A stretch of 48,990 bases of DNA, taken from Pseudomonadota bacterium. GTDB lineage: Bacteria > Pseudomonadota > Gammaproteobacteria > Pseudomonadales > Pseudohongiellaceae. Under the pieces are notes generated by a model. The model did no database searches. It had not been told where the DNA came from and worked only from the letters and a program-made list of their open reading frames with translations. This document shows positions 41,976 through 48,990 of this stretch, in pieces. Made by a program: the position numbers and the translations under genes. Location: assembly GCA_027623555.1 (NCBI GenBank), contig JAQBSZ010000029.1, positions 1 through 48,990 of the forward strand, written 5' to 3'. Positions within the stretch are counted from its first letter, which is position 1; every line of letters starts with the position of its first letter.

Positions 41976-43574
41976 ATGAATAAAAACATCTCCTTTCTAC
42001 TGTTTATTGCGGTCATCGCCGCAGCGGTATTCTGGCAAGACAGAGGGTTTGATACTACAGTTCTGGCAGCCGAAGACCGCAATGCCAGCACAGATGACCA
42101 GCCATTCTTCTGGCAAACAAATCCTAACCCGTCGAGGCCGGCCAGCGAGTCCAACCAACCGAACATTGTGCTTATTCTCGCCGACGACCTGGGATTTAAT
42201 GACATCACCTTTTACGGCGGCGGAATTGCCGGTGGCACCGTACCCACACCAAATATCGATTCAATAGCCACCGCTGGCATTCATTTTCCCAGAGCTTATG
42301 CAGGTAATGCCACTTGTGCACCTTCCAGAGCCGCACTGTTAACGGGTCGCTATGCCACCAGGGTCGGATTTGAATTTACTCCGACCGGGCCGAACTTCGC
42401 CGGGCGCAACATCCCCAACTATCCACTTCCTTCACAGCTGGGATTGCCCTCTGAGGAACTCACTCTCCCTGAACTGCTCAGGGAGAAAGACTATCACTCT
42501 ATCGCGCTTGGTAAATGGCATCTTGGCAGTACCGCAGGATCGGTTCCCAACGACCAGGGCTTCGATGAATTTCTGGGCATGATCGGTGGCGCTGGATTGT
42601 ATCTAGATGAAGATGACCCGAACGTTGTCAATTCGAAACAGGAATTTGACCCCATAGATCGGTCCTTATGGCGCATGCTCAGTTTTAACGCGACGTACAA
42701 CAAGGGTGAGCGATTCAAACCCCCCACGCACATGACAGACTTTCTTTCCCGCGAAGCGGTTAAGGCGATAGAGATAAATCGTGACCGCCCCTTCTTTATG
42801 TACCTTGCTTACAATGCACCCCATACACCGCTGCAGGCTGAGAAGGCCGACTATGATGCCCTGAGGCATATCCAGGATCACACCGAAAGAACCTATGCAG
42901 CCATGCTAAGGGGATTGGATCGCGGCATCGGTCAGGTGTTGACGGCCCTGCAAGAAAATGGCCTGGAAGAAAACACCATCGTGATCTTTACCAGTGACAA
43001 TGGTGGCGCCGGCTACGTTGGACTGCCTGACCTCAACAAACCTTACCGTGGCTGGAAAATCAGCTTCTTCGAGGGCGGCATCCACGTACCCTACTTCATC
43101 AAGTGGCCACAGCAGATTCCCGCAGGCAGTCAATATGACTCGCCAGTTGCCCATATCGATGTTTTTTCGACGGTACTGGCGGCGGCAGGGATCGATTTGC
43201 CGAACGATCGGATCATCGATGGCGTGGACATACTCACCCCCGCCTTGCAGGAAGATCAGCCTGCGTTGTCCCGGCCTTTGTTCTGGCGCAGTGGTGGCTA
43301 TAAGGTCGTTCAATCCGACGGTTGGAAGTTGCAGGTTCAGGAACAGAACGGCAAGCGCTGGCTGTATAACCTGAATGACGACCCGACTGAGCAAGTCAAC
43401 CAGATTGATAGCCAACCCGATCGCGCTGAATTGCTCAGTCAGATCTTGTATGAGCTTAATGATGATATGGTTGAACCACTGTGGCCAACCACATCCGAAT
43501 CAAGCATTCCAATTGATTACACCATCAATAATATTCCCGATGGTGAATACGAATTTATCCTGTGGAATAACTAG
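41976..43574 (+). CDS. Arylsulfatase-type sulfatase, exported
   Basis: A 532-residue sulfatase with an export signal (residues 5-30). PNIVLILADDLGFNDITFYG carries the metal aspartates. C114-A-P-S-R-AALLTGR is the site converted to formylglycine, the catalytic residue; ALGKWHLG, YNAPHTPLQ and FTSDNGGAGY complete the active site. The C-terminal sulfatase subdomain is present (SDGWKLQVQEQNGKRWLYNL and then NDDPTEQVN). Cysteine-type sulfatases need a formylglycine-generating enzyme or an anSME for activation; none is in the window. The final 30 residues (about 500-532) are unusual for family. The substrate is likely a sulfated organic or polysaccharide. ATG after GAGGGGCAATA. Confidence 0.95.
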   Translation: MNKNISFLLFIAVIAAAVFWQDRGFDTTVLAAEDRNASTDDQPFFWQTNPNPSRPASESNQPNIVLILADDLGFNDITFYGGGIAGGTVPTPNIDSIATAGIHFPRAYAGNATCAPSRAALLTGRYATRVGFEFTPTGPNFAGRNIPNYPLPSQLGLPSEELTLPELLREKDYHSIALGKWHLGSTAGSVPNDQGFDEFLGMIGGAGLYLDEDDPNVVNSKQEFDPIDRSLWRMLSFNATYNKGERFKPPTHMTDFLSREAVKAIEINRDRPFFMYLAYNAPHTPLQAEKADYDALRHIQDHTERTYAAMLRGLDRGIGQVLTALQENGLEENTIVIFTSDNGGAGYVGLPDLNKPYRGWKISFFEGGIHVPYFIKWPQQIPAGSQYDSPVAHIDVFSTVLAAAGIDLPNDRIIDGVDILTPALQEDQPALSRPLFWRSGGYKVVQSDGWKLQVQEQNGKRWLYNLNDDPTEQVNQIDSQPDRAELLSQILYELNDDMVEPLWPTTSESSIPIDYTINNIPDGEYEFILWNN

Positions 43575-43651
43575 GTTATGGCTTACTTAAGCATGCCTGC
43601 TCCTTTATCATCAGTCTCAGGCAAATAAGTCCATCCTGCGAGGTTACTACT

Positions 43652-44227
43652 ATGCCCACTAATACAAGAATTATTGCAGTGCTAAGCATTCTGCTGTGTT
43701 CGCTTGCCACCTACACGGCGGTTGCGCAGGAGAGTTCGATCACACTGGCGACTGACATTAAATTGCAAGAGTGGCAGGCCGTGCTGCATGCGCCTGAAGG
43801 CCGGGTCGATCGCCAGGTGAAGGTGGTCGATATCGGCAACTCCCACGTGGCTGTGGGTGTGCTGTTTCGCGACGCAATTGTCGCCAACGATGAGCCTGTC
43901 TCGGGTATAGTTCATACCCGCGTATCCGAGGTCTATTATATTACCGCCGGCTCCGGGGTCTTGGTAACGGGAGGCACCATGCTGAACCGAACTGATATTC
44001 CAGAAAATACTGATATTGTCGAAGTGCTGGTGGGCGAGAGCTTCTCTACCTCAGTCGCCCGGGGAGATGGTCAGGTTCGCCTGGTTACCGCCGGTGACAT
44101 CATAGTGATTCCTGCAGGAGTGTTTCACGGCTGGCATTCAGTCGACGAGCGTGTAGAAATGATCAGCATTCGACCGGATCCTGAGAAGGTGTTGCCGGCA
44201 GGCTATGTGAATCCCTACGCTGAGTAG
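43652..44227 (+). CDS. Exported cupin-domain protein
   Basis: A 191-residue protein with a signal peptide (ending TAVAQ). The single cupin barrel is about residues 75-180: HTRVSEVYYITAGSGVLVTG (motif 1) and GDIIVIPAGVFHGWHSVDER (motif 2), with metal-binding histidines and glutamate in both. The proposed fold is a small metal-binding beta barrel; no enzyme role can be told. It lies 78 bases after the sulfatase, with GAGG before ATG 43652, so probably in the same transcript. A hairpin follows its stop. Confidence 0.88.
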   Translation: MPTNTRIIAVLSILLCSLATYTAVAQESSITLATDIKLQEWQAVLHAPEGRVDRQVKVVDIGNSHVAVGVLFRDAIVANDEPVSGIVHTRVSEVYYITAGSGVLVTGGTMLNRTDIPENTDIVEVLVGESFSTSVARGDGQVRLVTAGDIIVIPAGVFHGWHSVDERVEMISIRPDPEKVLPAGYVNPYAE

Positions 44228-44250
44228 CGCCTGCTGGAAATCGTCATCAT

Positions 44251-44277
44251 GAAGGGATTAGAGTTGCTGATCCCTTC
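44251..44277 (+). terminator. Hairpin after the cupin gene
   Basis: GAAGGGAT (44251-44258) and ATCCCTTC (44270-44277) pair perfectly over eight bases with an 11-base loop. There is no long T-run after it, so it may be a weak terminator or an mRNA stabiliser between the cupin and LRR genes. Confidence 0.45.
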
Positions 44278-44308
44278 TTCGCTGTGATCATTCAGGAGTA
44301 ATAAAAAG

Positions 44309-45382
44309 ATGAAACGCATCGTCACACCAATAATATTACCCTCGTTATTGCCTACACTCTGCTTTGCCCTCCTGTTTCTCGGGCTGACAACTACCGAGGT
44401 ACACGCGCAGCAGAAACTCGCGCCCACTGAGCATTGCAGTAATCACCCGCAAGCCATCGCCTCGTTTGCAGATGCGGTCCTGGAACAGGCGGTGCGTGAT
44501 GCACTATCGATCGGCCCGCAGGATGCGCTTAACTGTAGCCGGCTTGCCGGTCTGACTACGTTAAATGCCTCCGGGCCGGGTCCGCAGCGCACCGTATCGG
44601 GATCGCCCGCCTGGCCGGATCCTGATCATGTGTTCCAGAATCTCGCTGGCATGCAGAATCTCACGGGCCTGACCCGCCTGACTCTGAACAACCGGGGTAT
44701 CACTGATATCAGTGCACTAAAGGGGCTCACCAAGCTCACGGCTCTCAATCTCCATACGAACTGGATCAGCGACTTAACGGCGTTGAGCGAGATGACCCAG
44801 CTGACCAGCCTGTTCCTGAGTGAGAATCCGCTTGGCGATATCGGCCCACTGAGTGAACTGACAGAACTGACCGTTCTGCGTCTGCATCGACACGGAGATT
44901 TTATCGGCGGTCAGGTTGCCAGAAATTTCATGGGCGCTCGTGGGCTACTCTTCACCAATGCGATCACCGACATCAGCCCGCTGGCGAAGCTCACCAAGCT
45001 GGTAGATCTCAACATCCATACGCAGGAGGTCAGCGACTTGCGCCCGCTGAGTGGACTGACCAGCCTGATCGAGCTGCGCCTGGCCGGAAACTTGTTCACC
45101 GACCTCAGTCCACTCGCTGGGCTAACTACCCTGGAGAACCTCGAGCTCACCGGTAACTCGATCACCGACCTGAGTGCGCTGCGCGGGCTTGGCAATCTGA
45201 CAAGACTCGACCTGCGCTACAATCCCGACCTCGGCGACATCCAACCGCTGCTGGACAATAATGGGATTGGCGCGGGAGACATCGTCGAGCTGAGGTTCAC
45301 CAGAGTAAGCTGTACCGATCAGGCCTTGCTGGTGGCCAGAGGTGTCGAGGTACGCACCGAATTATTTTCATCCTGCACCTGA
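44309..45382 (+). CDS. Secreted leucine-rich repeat protein (internalin-like)
   Basis: A 357-residue exported protein (signal peptide to about VHA-Q). An N-terminal cap (FADAVLEQAVRDALSIGPQD) is followed by about eight internalin-type leucine-rich repeats of 22 residues in residues 105-315, with consensus LTxLTxLxLxxNxIxDIxxL, as in LTRLTLNNRGITDISALKGL and LENLELTGNSITDLSALRGL. One repeat is broken by a longer insert (HRHGDFIGGQVARNFMGARG). A C-terminal cap has two cysteines (RVSCTD, SSCT). LRRs make curved binding surfaces; the target could be a protein or a glycan. An AGGAG site precedes ATG 44309. Confidence 0.93.
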   Translation: MKRIVTPIILPSLLPTLCFALLFLGLTTTEVHAQQKLAPTEHCSNHPQAIASFADAVLEQAVRDALSIGPQDALNCSRLAGLTTLNASGPGPQRTVSGSPAWPDPDHVFQNLAGMQNLTGLTRLTLNNRGITDISALKGLTKLTALNLHTNWISDLTALSEMTQLTSLFLSENPLGDIGPLSELTELTVLRLHRHGDFIGGQVARNFMGARGLLFTNAITDISPLAKLTKLVDLNIHTQEVSDLRPLSGLTSLIELRLAGNLFTDLSPLAGLTTLENLELTGNSITDLSALRGLGNLTRLDLRYNPDLGDIQPLLDNNGIGAGDIVELRFTRVSCTDQALLVARGVEVRTELFSSCT

Positions 45383-45391
45383 GGAAAAAGA

Positions 45392-45823
45392 ATGTCGATA
45401 TTTCGCAGCATTGCAGCCGTCATTCTCAGTCTAATCGCGACGCTGGTGCTGCTGATTGCCGTGGAAGGATTCAGTGCAGTAGTCCATCCCTTCCCGCAGG
45501 ATTTCGATGGCTCTTACCAGGAGATGTTCGCTCATGTGGCCAGATACCCGAACTGGGTTCTGGCGGTGTGCGCCGTGCTGTGGGGGACCACCGCCTTGGT
45601 AGCCACGTGGCTGGCTACCCGCTTCGGTGCAGCCAGACACCCCGCTCATGGCATCGGGGTTGGCGCGCTCCTGGTGCTGGCTCTGCTCTTCAACATGTCC
45701 CAACAGCCCTACCCCCTCTGGTTCGAGGCGATTTGCCTCGTGCTCATTCCACTCGGGATCTATTGGGGAGTTAAACTGGGCCGTGGGGCCAGCCAGGGTG
45801 AACCGAATAGTACAACAAGCTAG
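45392..45823 (+). CDS. Small four-helix membrane protein, function unknown
   Basis: A 143-residue protein with four hydrophobic segments: residues about 6-26, 57-76, 87-104 and 110-128. The first loop has SAVVHPFPQDFDGSYQEMFA. ATG 45392 follows GAGGAAAAAGA directly after the LRR stop (nine bases), so it is translated from the same transcript. I do not recognise a named family; it resembles the small hypothetical inner-membrane proteins that occur downstream of secreted proteins. Confidence 0.7.
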   Translation: MSIFRSIAAVILSLIATLVLLIAVEGFSAVVHPFPQDFDGSYQEMFAHVARYPNWVLAVCAVLWGTTALVATWLATRFGAARHPAHGIGVGALLVLALLFNMSQQPYPLWFEAICLVLIPLGIYWGVKLGRGASQGEPNSTTS

Positions 45824-45882
45824 TTAAGGAAGGGTCCGCCGCAGTTCGAACTGACCACTGGCCGGATCATTCTCATAGATTA

Positions 45883-46458
45883 CTACTGCCCGTTGTCTGC
45901 TGATCTCATCATCGATGGGGCGTAGAGATGTCCGGGAACGAAATACCAACGGTGATGCCATTGATCATCAAATGTTCCCCGCAAGGATTCCCCGGCTACC
46001 CATTCAGTAATTTCCTGCAGTTCTTCTTCGCTGGCTAGGTAATCGGTGAGCACAAAAAAATCATAGGAGGCATTGGGACCGATTCGGATAGAGCTGGCAG
46101 GACTAATTGCTGGCGTGCTCGAAGGAAACAGAGGGTCGATATAATCGTCCCAGATTCCGGTGTAATAGATAAGACATGAAAAGAGGAAAATACCCGGCAT
46201 GATCATGCCGCGTTTGAGATAAAAGTTGCTGTCCTTGTCTTGCGGCAGCAACAGCACCCCATTAACGAGCAGCGTCAGAGGTGCGGCGATGAGGAACATC
46301 ACCAGAATCAGGATACCGGCGAAGGGACCACCAGAGGCACCTGATTCCGGCAGGATAATCAGGATTCCACCCACGGCCTGAACCAACACCGGTAGCACCA
46401 GACACAAGAGAATTTTTTTTAATTTGGAATCCACGGACACCTGCACTCCAGGGGACAC
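45883..46458 (-). CDS. Membrane protein with C-terminal extracytoplasmic domain, function unknown
   Basis: A 191-residue protein with three hydrophobic segments (about residues 15-35, 46-70 and 84-105) and a soluble C-terminus (ASYDFFVLTDYLASEEELQE, ITEWVAGESLRGTF). Starts GTG 46458, but GTG 46440 has a better GGAG at five bases. No family recognised. It faces the preceding operon end to end, with 59 bases between the two stop codons. The 249-bp gap to the antiporter contains GGGGACACTAATAAATTT (near 46452), related to the repeats. Confidence 0.65.
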   Translation of the reverse strand: MSPGVQVSVDSKLKKILLCLVLPVLVQAVGGILIILPESGASGGPFAGILILVMFLIAAPLTLLVNGVLLLPQDKDSNFYLKRGMIMPGIFLFSCLIYYTGIWDDYIDPLFPSSTPAISPASSIRIGPNASYDFFVLTDYLASEEELQEITEWVAGESLRGTFDDQWHHRWYFVPGHLYAPSMMRSADNGQ

Positions 46459-46707
46459 TAATAAATTTATGACTTGTTCACTTCACTGGCAAGAAAGTTA
46501 GCTGTCGAATTCTAAATCTTGCGCGAGTAAATCCTACTACTTGTTTTGGAGTCAGGGTAGAAAAGGCCTGGGGAATCTTCTACCGATGATTACTCATACT
46601 CATAGGAGATAGAGCAAGCCCCTGAATTATTGTCTCAAGTCAACTAAATGACGATCGCCATGTCCTGCTGTAGGTGTAGTTCATATAAAGCGCGATAATA
46701 GCGCGCA

Positions 46708-47922
46708 ATGGAAGCCCAACAAGTATTTATCCAACTGGTCATTATACTGGTAGCGGCGCGGCTTTGTGCCGAAGCGGCGGCCTGGATTGGGATACCCACG
46801 GTGATCGGTGAGCTAACCGCAGGAGTGATCCTGGGTCCCAGTGTCTTTGGCTTTCTTGAGGCCACTGAAATAATTCGCCTGTTAGCTGAAATCGCCATCA
46901 TTCTGCTGTTGTTTGAGGCTGGACTAGAATCGGATATCGGTCGCCTGGCCCATGCCGGGCGGCGGGCTGCCGTTGTTGCGCTTGGGGGATTTCTTATTCC
47001 CTTTGCTCTCGGTTTCGCCGTGAGTCGCTATGTTTTCGATCTCGATCTACTGGTCGCGCTCTTCGTGGGCGGAACTCTGACTGCCACCAGCATTGGAGTG
47101 ACCTTGCGAATCCTGCGTGATGTTGGGCGTCACTCAAGTCACGAGGGCGACGTGGTGTTAGGCGCCGCCGTCGTCGACGATATTCTCGGGGTGCTGCTGC
47201 TGGCGGTACTTTACGAATTCAGCGTTTCCGGCACTGTCAGTTGGGTCAACCTGGGCCAGGTGATGCTGTTCCTTGGCGTATTTTTCCTCTTCGCCCCAAT
47301 TGCTGCCAAATTATTGTCCTACGTCATTGGCCATTATCAGAGCATCACCCAGATTCCGGGCCTGGTTTCCACCAGCATTGTCTCCTTGGTGCTGTTTTTC
47401 GCCTGGCTTGCCCACATCGTTGGAGCTCCAGAGCTGTTAGGCGGCTTCGCTGCCGGCTTAGCGCTGTCGCGTCGATTCTTCATACCTTTTGGAATCGCTC
47501 TGGCACGCGATCAGCGCTTCTCCGAAGAAGTGGAGAAAGACATGAAACCTATTATCCAACTCTTCACGCCAATTTTTTTCGTTACCGTGGGGCTGTCGCT
47601 GGACCTGCGGCAGGTGGACTGGGGGTCGGTTTTTATCTGGGCGTTTTCACTCAGCATCGCAGTCCTGGCCATAGCCGGGAAGATTGCCGGAGGTTTCTTA
47701 CTATTTCGTGAACACTGGTTAGTTCGCAGCGCCATCGGCATGGCCATGGTTCCGCGGGGTGAAGTTGGTTTGATTTTCGCAGAGCTAGGTCGTACCAGTG
47801 GCGTGTTTGATTCGGAGGTATACGCGGCGATGATTCTGGTGATTGTCTATACAACCCTCTTCTCGCCGTTCTGGATCAAGCTTTTCTATAAAATTTTCAA
47901 GGATCGCCCTGAGTTGAAGTAG
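46708..47922 (+). CDS. CPA2-family cation/proton antiporter (KefB/NapA-like)
   Basis: A 404-residue integral membrane protein with about twelve segments. IPTVIGELTAGVILGPSVFG is the signature of the Na+/H+ exchanger domain; VVLGAAVVDDILGVLLLAVL carries the D-D pair essential for ion exchange; PELLGGFAAGLALS and FFVTVGLSLDLRQ are also typical of CPA2, as is MVPRGEVGLIFAELGR. There is no RCK/TrkA-N nucleotide-binding domain, so it is an exchanger without the Kef ligand-gating domain. It would exchange Na+ or K+ for H+. Single gene, with weak ribosome site, divergent from the previous gene. Confidence 0.95.
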   Translation: MEAQQVFIQLVIILVAARLCAEAAAWIGIPTVIGELTAGVILGPSVFGFLEATEIIRLLAEIAIILLLFEAGLESDIGRLAHAGRRAAVVALGGFLIPFALGFAVSRYVFDLDLLVALFVGGTLTATSIGVTLRILRDVGRHSSHEGDVVLGAAVVDDILGVLLLAVLYEFSVSGTVSWVNLGQVMLFLGVFFLFAPIAAKLLSYVIGHYQSITQIPGLVSTSIVSLVLFFAWLAHIVGAPELLGGFAAGLALSRRFFIPFGIALARDQRFSEEVEKDMKPIIQLFTPIFFVTVGLSLDLRQVDWGSVFIWAFSLSIAVLAIAGKIAGGFLLFREHWLVRSAIGMAMVPRGEVGLIFAELGRTSGVFDSEVYAAMILVIVYTTLFSPFWIKLFYKIFKDRPELK

Positions 47923-47933
47923 AAGGAAATAAA

Positions 47934-48036
47934 GGGGACGGAAAATAGGGGCACTAATAAAATAATCACAATATCCGGGGTAGTGTCCTTTCTATTTCGT
48001 AACGTAATTAATTTGCCATTTTATTAATGTTCCCTA
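47934..48036. repeat. Palindromic GGGGAC-type element
   Basis: Starts AAAGGGGACGGAAAATAGGG; TAATAAAAT (47955-47963) pairs exactly with ATTTTATTA (48018-48026), and the outer flanks AGGGGCAC and ATGTTCCCT pair imperfectly. The right end overlaps the stop codon (48034-48036) of the minus-strand gene beyond. A second inner pairing (GAAAATAGGGGCACTA with TAGTGTCCTTTCTATTTC) is possible. Related by its outer end to 611-907 and 1847-1921. Confidence 0.7.
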
Positions 48037-48246
48037 CTCGCGGGACCGCTTTCCACGAATTGCCAAGCCTTCGGGAGATAGGTTGGCTGAGATATTGAAA
48101 TTAGCTGCGTTGGCAATTTCGTTCCTGATTTGTGCTTTGGCGACGATATTATTTTGTTGGAGCTCATAGCCCAAAAAGACAATACCGAGTAATACTGCGA
48201 TATTGCTAATCAGGTGGAAGTGTTCATTGAATTCTTTAAGATTCAC
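48034..48246 (-). pseudogene. Truncated membrane protein (ELQQNN family-like)
   Basis: Seventy residues from GTG 48246 (VNLKEFNEHFHLISNIAVLL, then GIVFLGYELQQNN). Its beginning matches uncharacterised membrane proteins with one N-terminal helix and a (A/Y)ELQQNN motif that are usually two to three times longer. The frame ends in the palindromic element, whose end provides the stop. The start codon overlaps the preceding stop (ATGTGA), so it was coupled to the upstream gene. Confidence 0.6.
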
Positions 48247-48569
48247 ATTTCTCTCCAAAGAAAGTCATTCAAGGTGGCCCACCGCTTTCCCAGGTGCACC
48301 ATTAGCTCATGGAAACCCGGATCTTCCCGGATCGGTTGGAGAAATGGATCAATTTCACTGAAAAAGGGAGGATTGAGAAATCCGCCGTCCACTGCATTGC
48401 GGAGCCACTGAATTGCCTCTTCCCTGTCCCCGATGAGGGCATAGCACTCCGCCAGCAGCCAGGAGAAGAGCATATCAGTCCGGGCGTCGTCCCGGAGCTC
48501 ATCGGTGAGGAACCGACGAGCTTGATCCATGTCCTCGGTCAGCGCATACCGCATCGCCTGGCCGATCAT
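48243..48569 (-). pseudogene. C-terminal part of a TPR-domain protein, 5' end lost
   Basis: 108 residues. It has MLFSWLLAECYALIGDREEA followed by IQWLRNAVDGGF, then LNPPFFSEIDPFLQPIREDP and FHELM, the usual end of the TPR regions in bacterial signalling proteins (W-L-x-x-A-(V/I)-x-x-G-(Y/F)-x-(N)-x-x-x-x-x-x-D-P-x-L/F-x-x-(L/I)-R). The N-terminal part of such proteins, often a kinase, cyclase or DNA-binding domain, is missing where the transposase remnant begins (about 48570-48600). It could still be translated from ATG 48569, but the product would be partial. Confidence 0.65.
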
Positions 48570-48586
48570 GTCCCAAACCAGGTTCG

Positions 48587-48898
48587 TTGAAACAGCATCC
48601 GCCGGCAGGTCGAGAATCTGTACTGCTCGAGTGTGACTTGAAGAGCAAGACCACTGCAGAGCCGCCGGTGAATGAGCATAAGGAAATGACCTGGGCGCAG
48701 CGGCTTAAGCGCGTGTTTAACATCGACATCACGATCTGCACCCGCTGTGGTGGAGCGGTTAGGATCATCGCAAGCATTGAGGGTCCGTTGGTTATCAAGA
48801 AGATTCTGGATCACCTGGATGCCAGGTCCGGAACATTAAACTGCGCCAGCCAATTACCCGAGCCACGAGCACCACCTCAAGCCAGACTATTTGAATAA
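48587..48898 (+). pseudogene. C-terminal remnant of an IS91-family (Y2) transposase
   Basis: The frame contains MTWAQRLKRVFNIDITICTR, then CGGAVRIIASIEGPLVIKKI and LDHLDAR, ending PEPRAPPQARLFE. This is the characteristic tail of IS91-type rolling-circle transposases (zinc-ribbon-like C-x-x-C-G-G-x-(V/A)-(K/R)-(V/I)-I-A-x-I-E). The catalytic part with the two tyrosines is absent, so it is not functional. It lies directly next to the broken end of the TPR gene, which it presumably disrupted. The end overlaps the first unit of the 123-bp-period repeat. Confidence 0.85.
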
Positions 48899-48990
48899 AA
48901 TTCTGGGGACTGAAGAAGGGTGAAGATTCTGGATCACCTGGATGCCAGGTCCGGAACATTAAACTGCGCCAGCCAATTACCCGAGCCACG
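48799..48990. repeat. Direct repeat with 123-bp period, running off the window
   Basis: The segment 48799-48867 (GAAGATTCTGGATCACCTGG ... CGAGCCACG) is repeated without a difference at 48922-48990, an offset of 123 bases. The repeat unit is the end of the IS91-type transposase reading frame plus the terminal sequence to about 48921. The second copy runs to the last base of the window, so more units may follow. 123 is a multiple of three, so the transposase frame is kept. Confidence 0.95.

Noticed and set aside
48795..48989. 64-codon minus-strand frame with an internally repeated peptide
   Set aside because: The repeat in the peptide is only the translation of the 123-bp direct repeat; no start site and opposite to the transposase tail.
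48799..48990. CRISPR or other repeat-spacer array
   Set aside because: Only two units visible, 69-bp repeat with a transposase-derived sequence and a 123-bp period; no Cas genes.
1..48990. tRNA, rRNA, riboswitch or origin sequences
   Set aside because: No cloverleaf with CCA or GTTCGA-type arm, no rRNA core motif, no DnaA-box cluster was recognised by eye; a covariance search was not possible here.

Overview
The window reads as a chromosomal segment of a heterotrophic, probably marine or other aquatic, gammaproteobacterium. This is inferred from the HtpX type, the many secreted oxidoreductases and hydrolases, and the palindromic repeat elements; no rRNA, tRNA or other phylogenetic marker is present, so class level is the limit. 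About 38 intact or nearly intact protein genes are packed in short operons and separated by gene fragments and small repeats. No CRISPR array or complete transposase gene was seen.

Left part (1-16.8 kb, almost all minus strand). After the 3' end of a patatin-like gene and a PQQ-dehydrogenase remnant come the protease HtpX and a secreted beta-propeller protein. Next is a CO-dehydrogenase/xanthine-dehydrogenase type molybdenum hydroxylase locus in transcription order coxG-S-L-M-D-E. The catalytic loop of its large subunit is not that of form I CO dehydrogenase, so the substrate is open. It is preceded by a gamma-glutamyltransferase/DUF3500 pair, a MATE exporter, and an enoyl-CoA hydratase with a DUF418 membrane protein.

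Middle part (17-35.5 kb). A plus-strand operon encodes a lipoprotein PQQ dehydrogenase with an inserted cytochrome c domain, a glutathione transferase, a double-domain NIPSNAP-like secreted protein and a secreted cyanophycinase-like peptidase. After it come a Tat-exported molybdopterin protein, a small secreted protein with a clear terminator, a 351-bp MITE-like element with a 9-bp target duplication, a DUF6152 pair, a large glycine-zipper membrane protein, and a 1065-residue histidine kinase-receiver-nucleotide cyclase fusion whose cyclase specificity residues are non-canonical. Twin palindromes lie upstream of that kinase. A NIPSNAP protein, a two-domain VOC protein and a second quinohemoprotein dehydrogenase follow.

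Right part (35.5-49 kb). A two-gene unit pairs a protein with a DUF2384-like C-terminus with an RQC-minor-1-like DNA-binding protein; it sits between a non-coding stretch and an apparent IS end, and is the best candidate here for an undescribed nucleic-acid-handling or conflict module. Then follow a 995-residue GxGYxYP protein, a block of exported proteins (Tat-DUF1330, sulfatase, cupin, leucine-rich repeat protein), two small membrane proteins and a CPA2 cation/proton antiporter. The right edge is a scrap zone: two truncated genes, the tail of an IS91-type transposase, and a 123-bp-period direct repeat that runs off the window.

Small palindromic elements recur across the window, and several overlap or directly abut stop codons. 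A GGGGTCAGG-type element occurs three times; one copy lies beside a decayed copy of the cyanophycinase 3' end.
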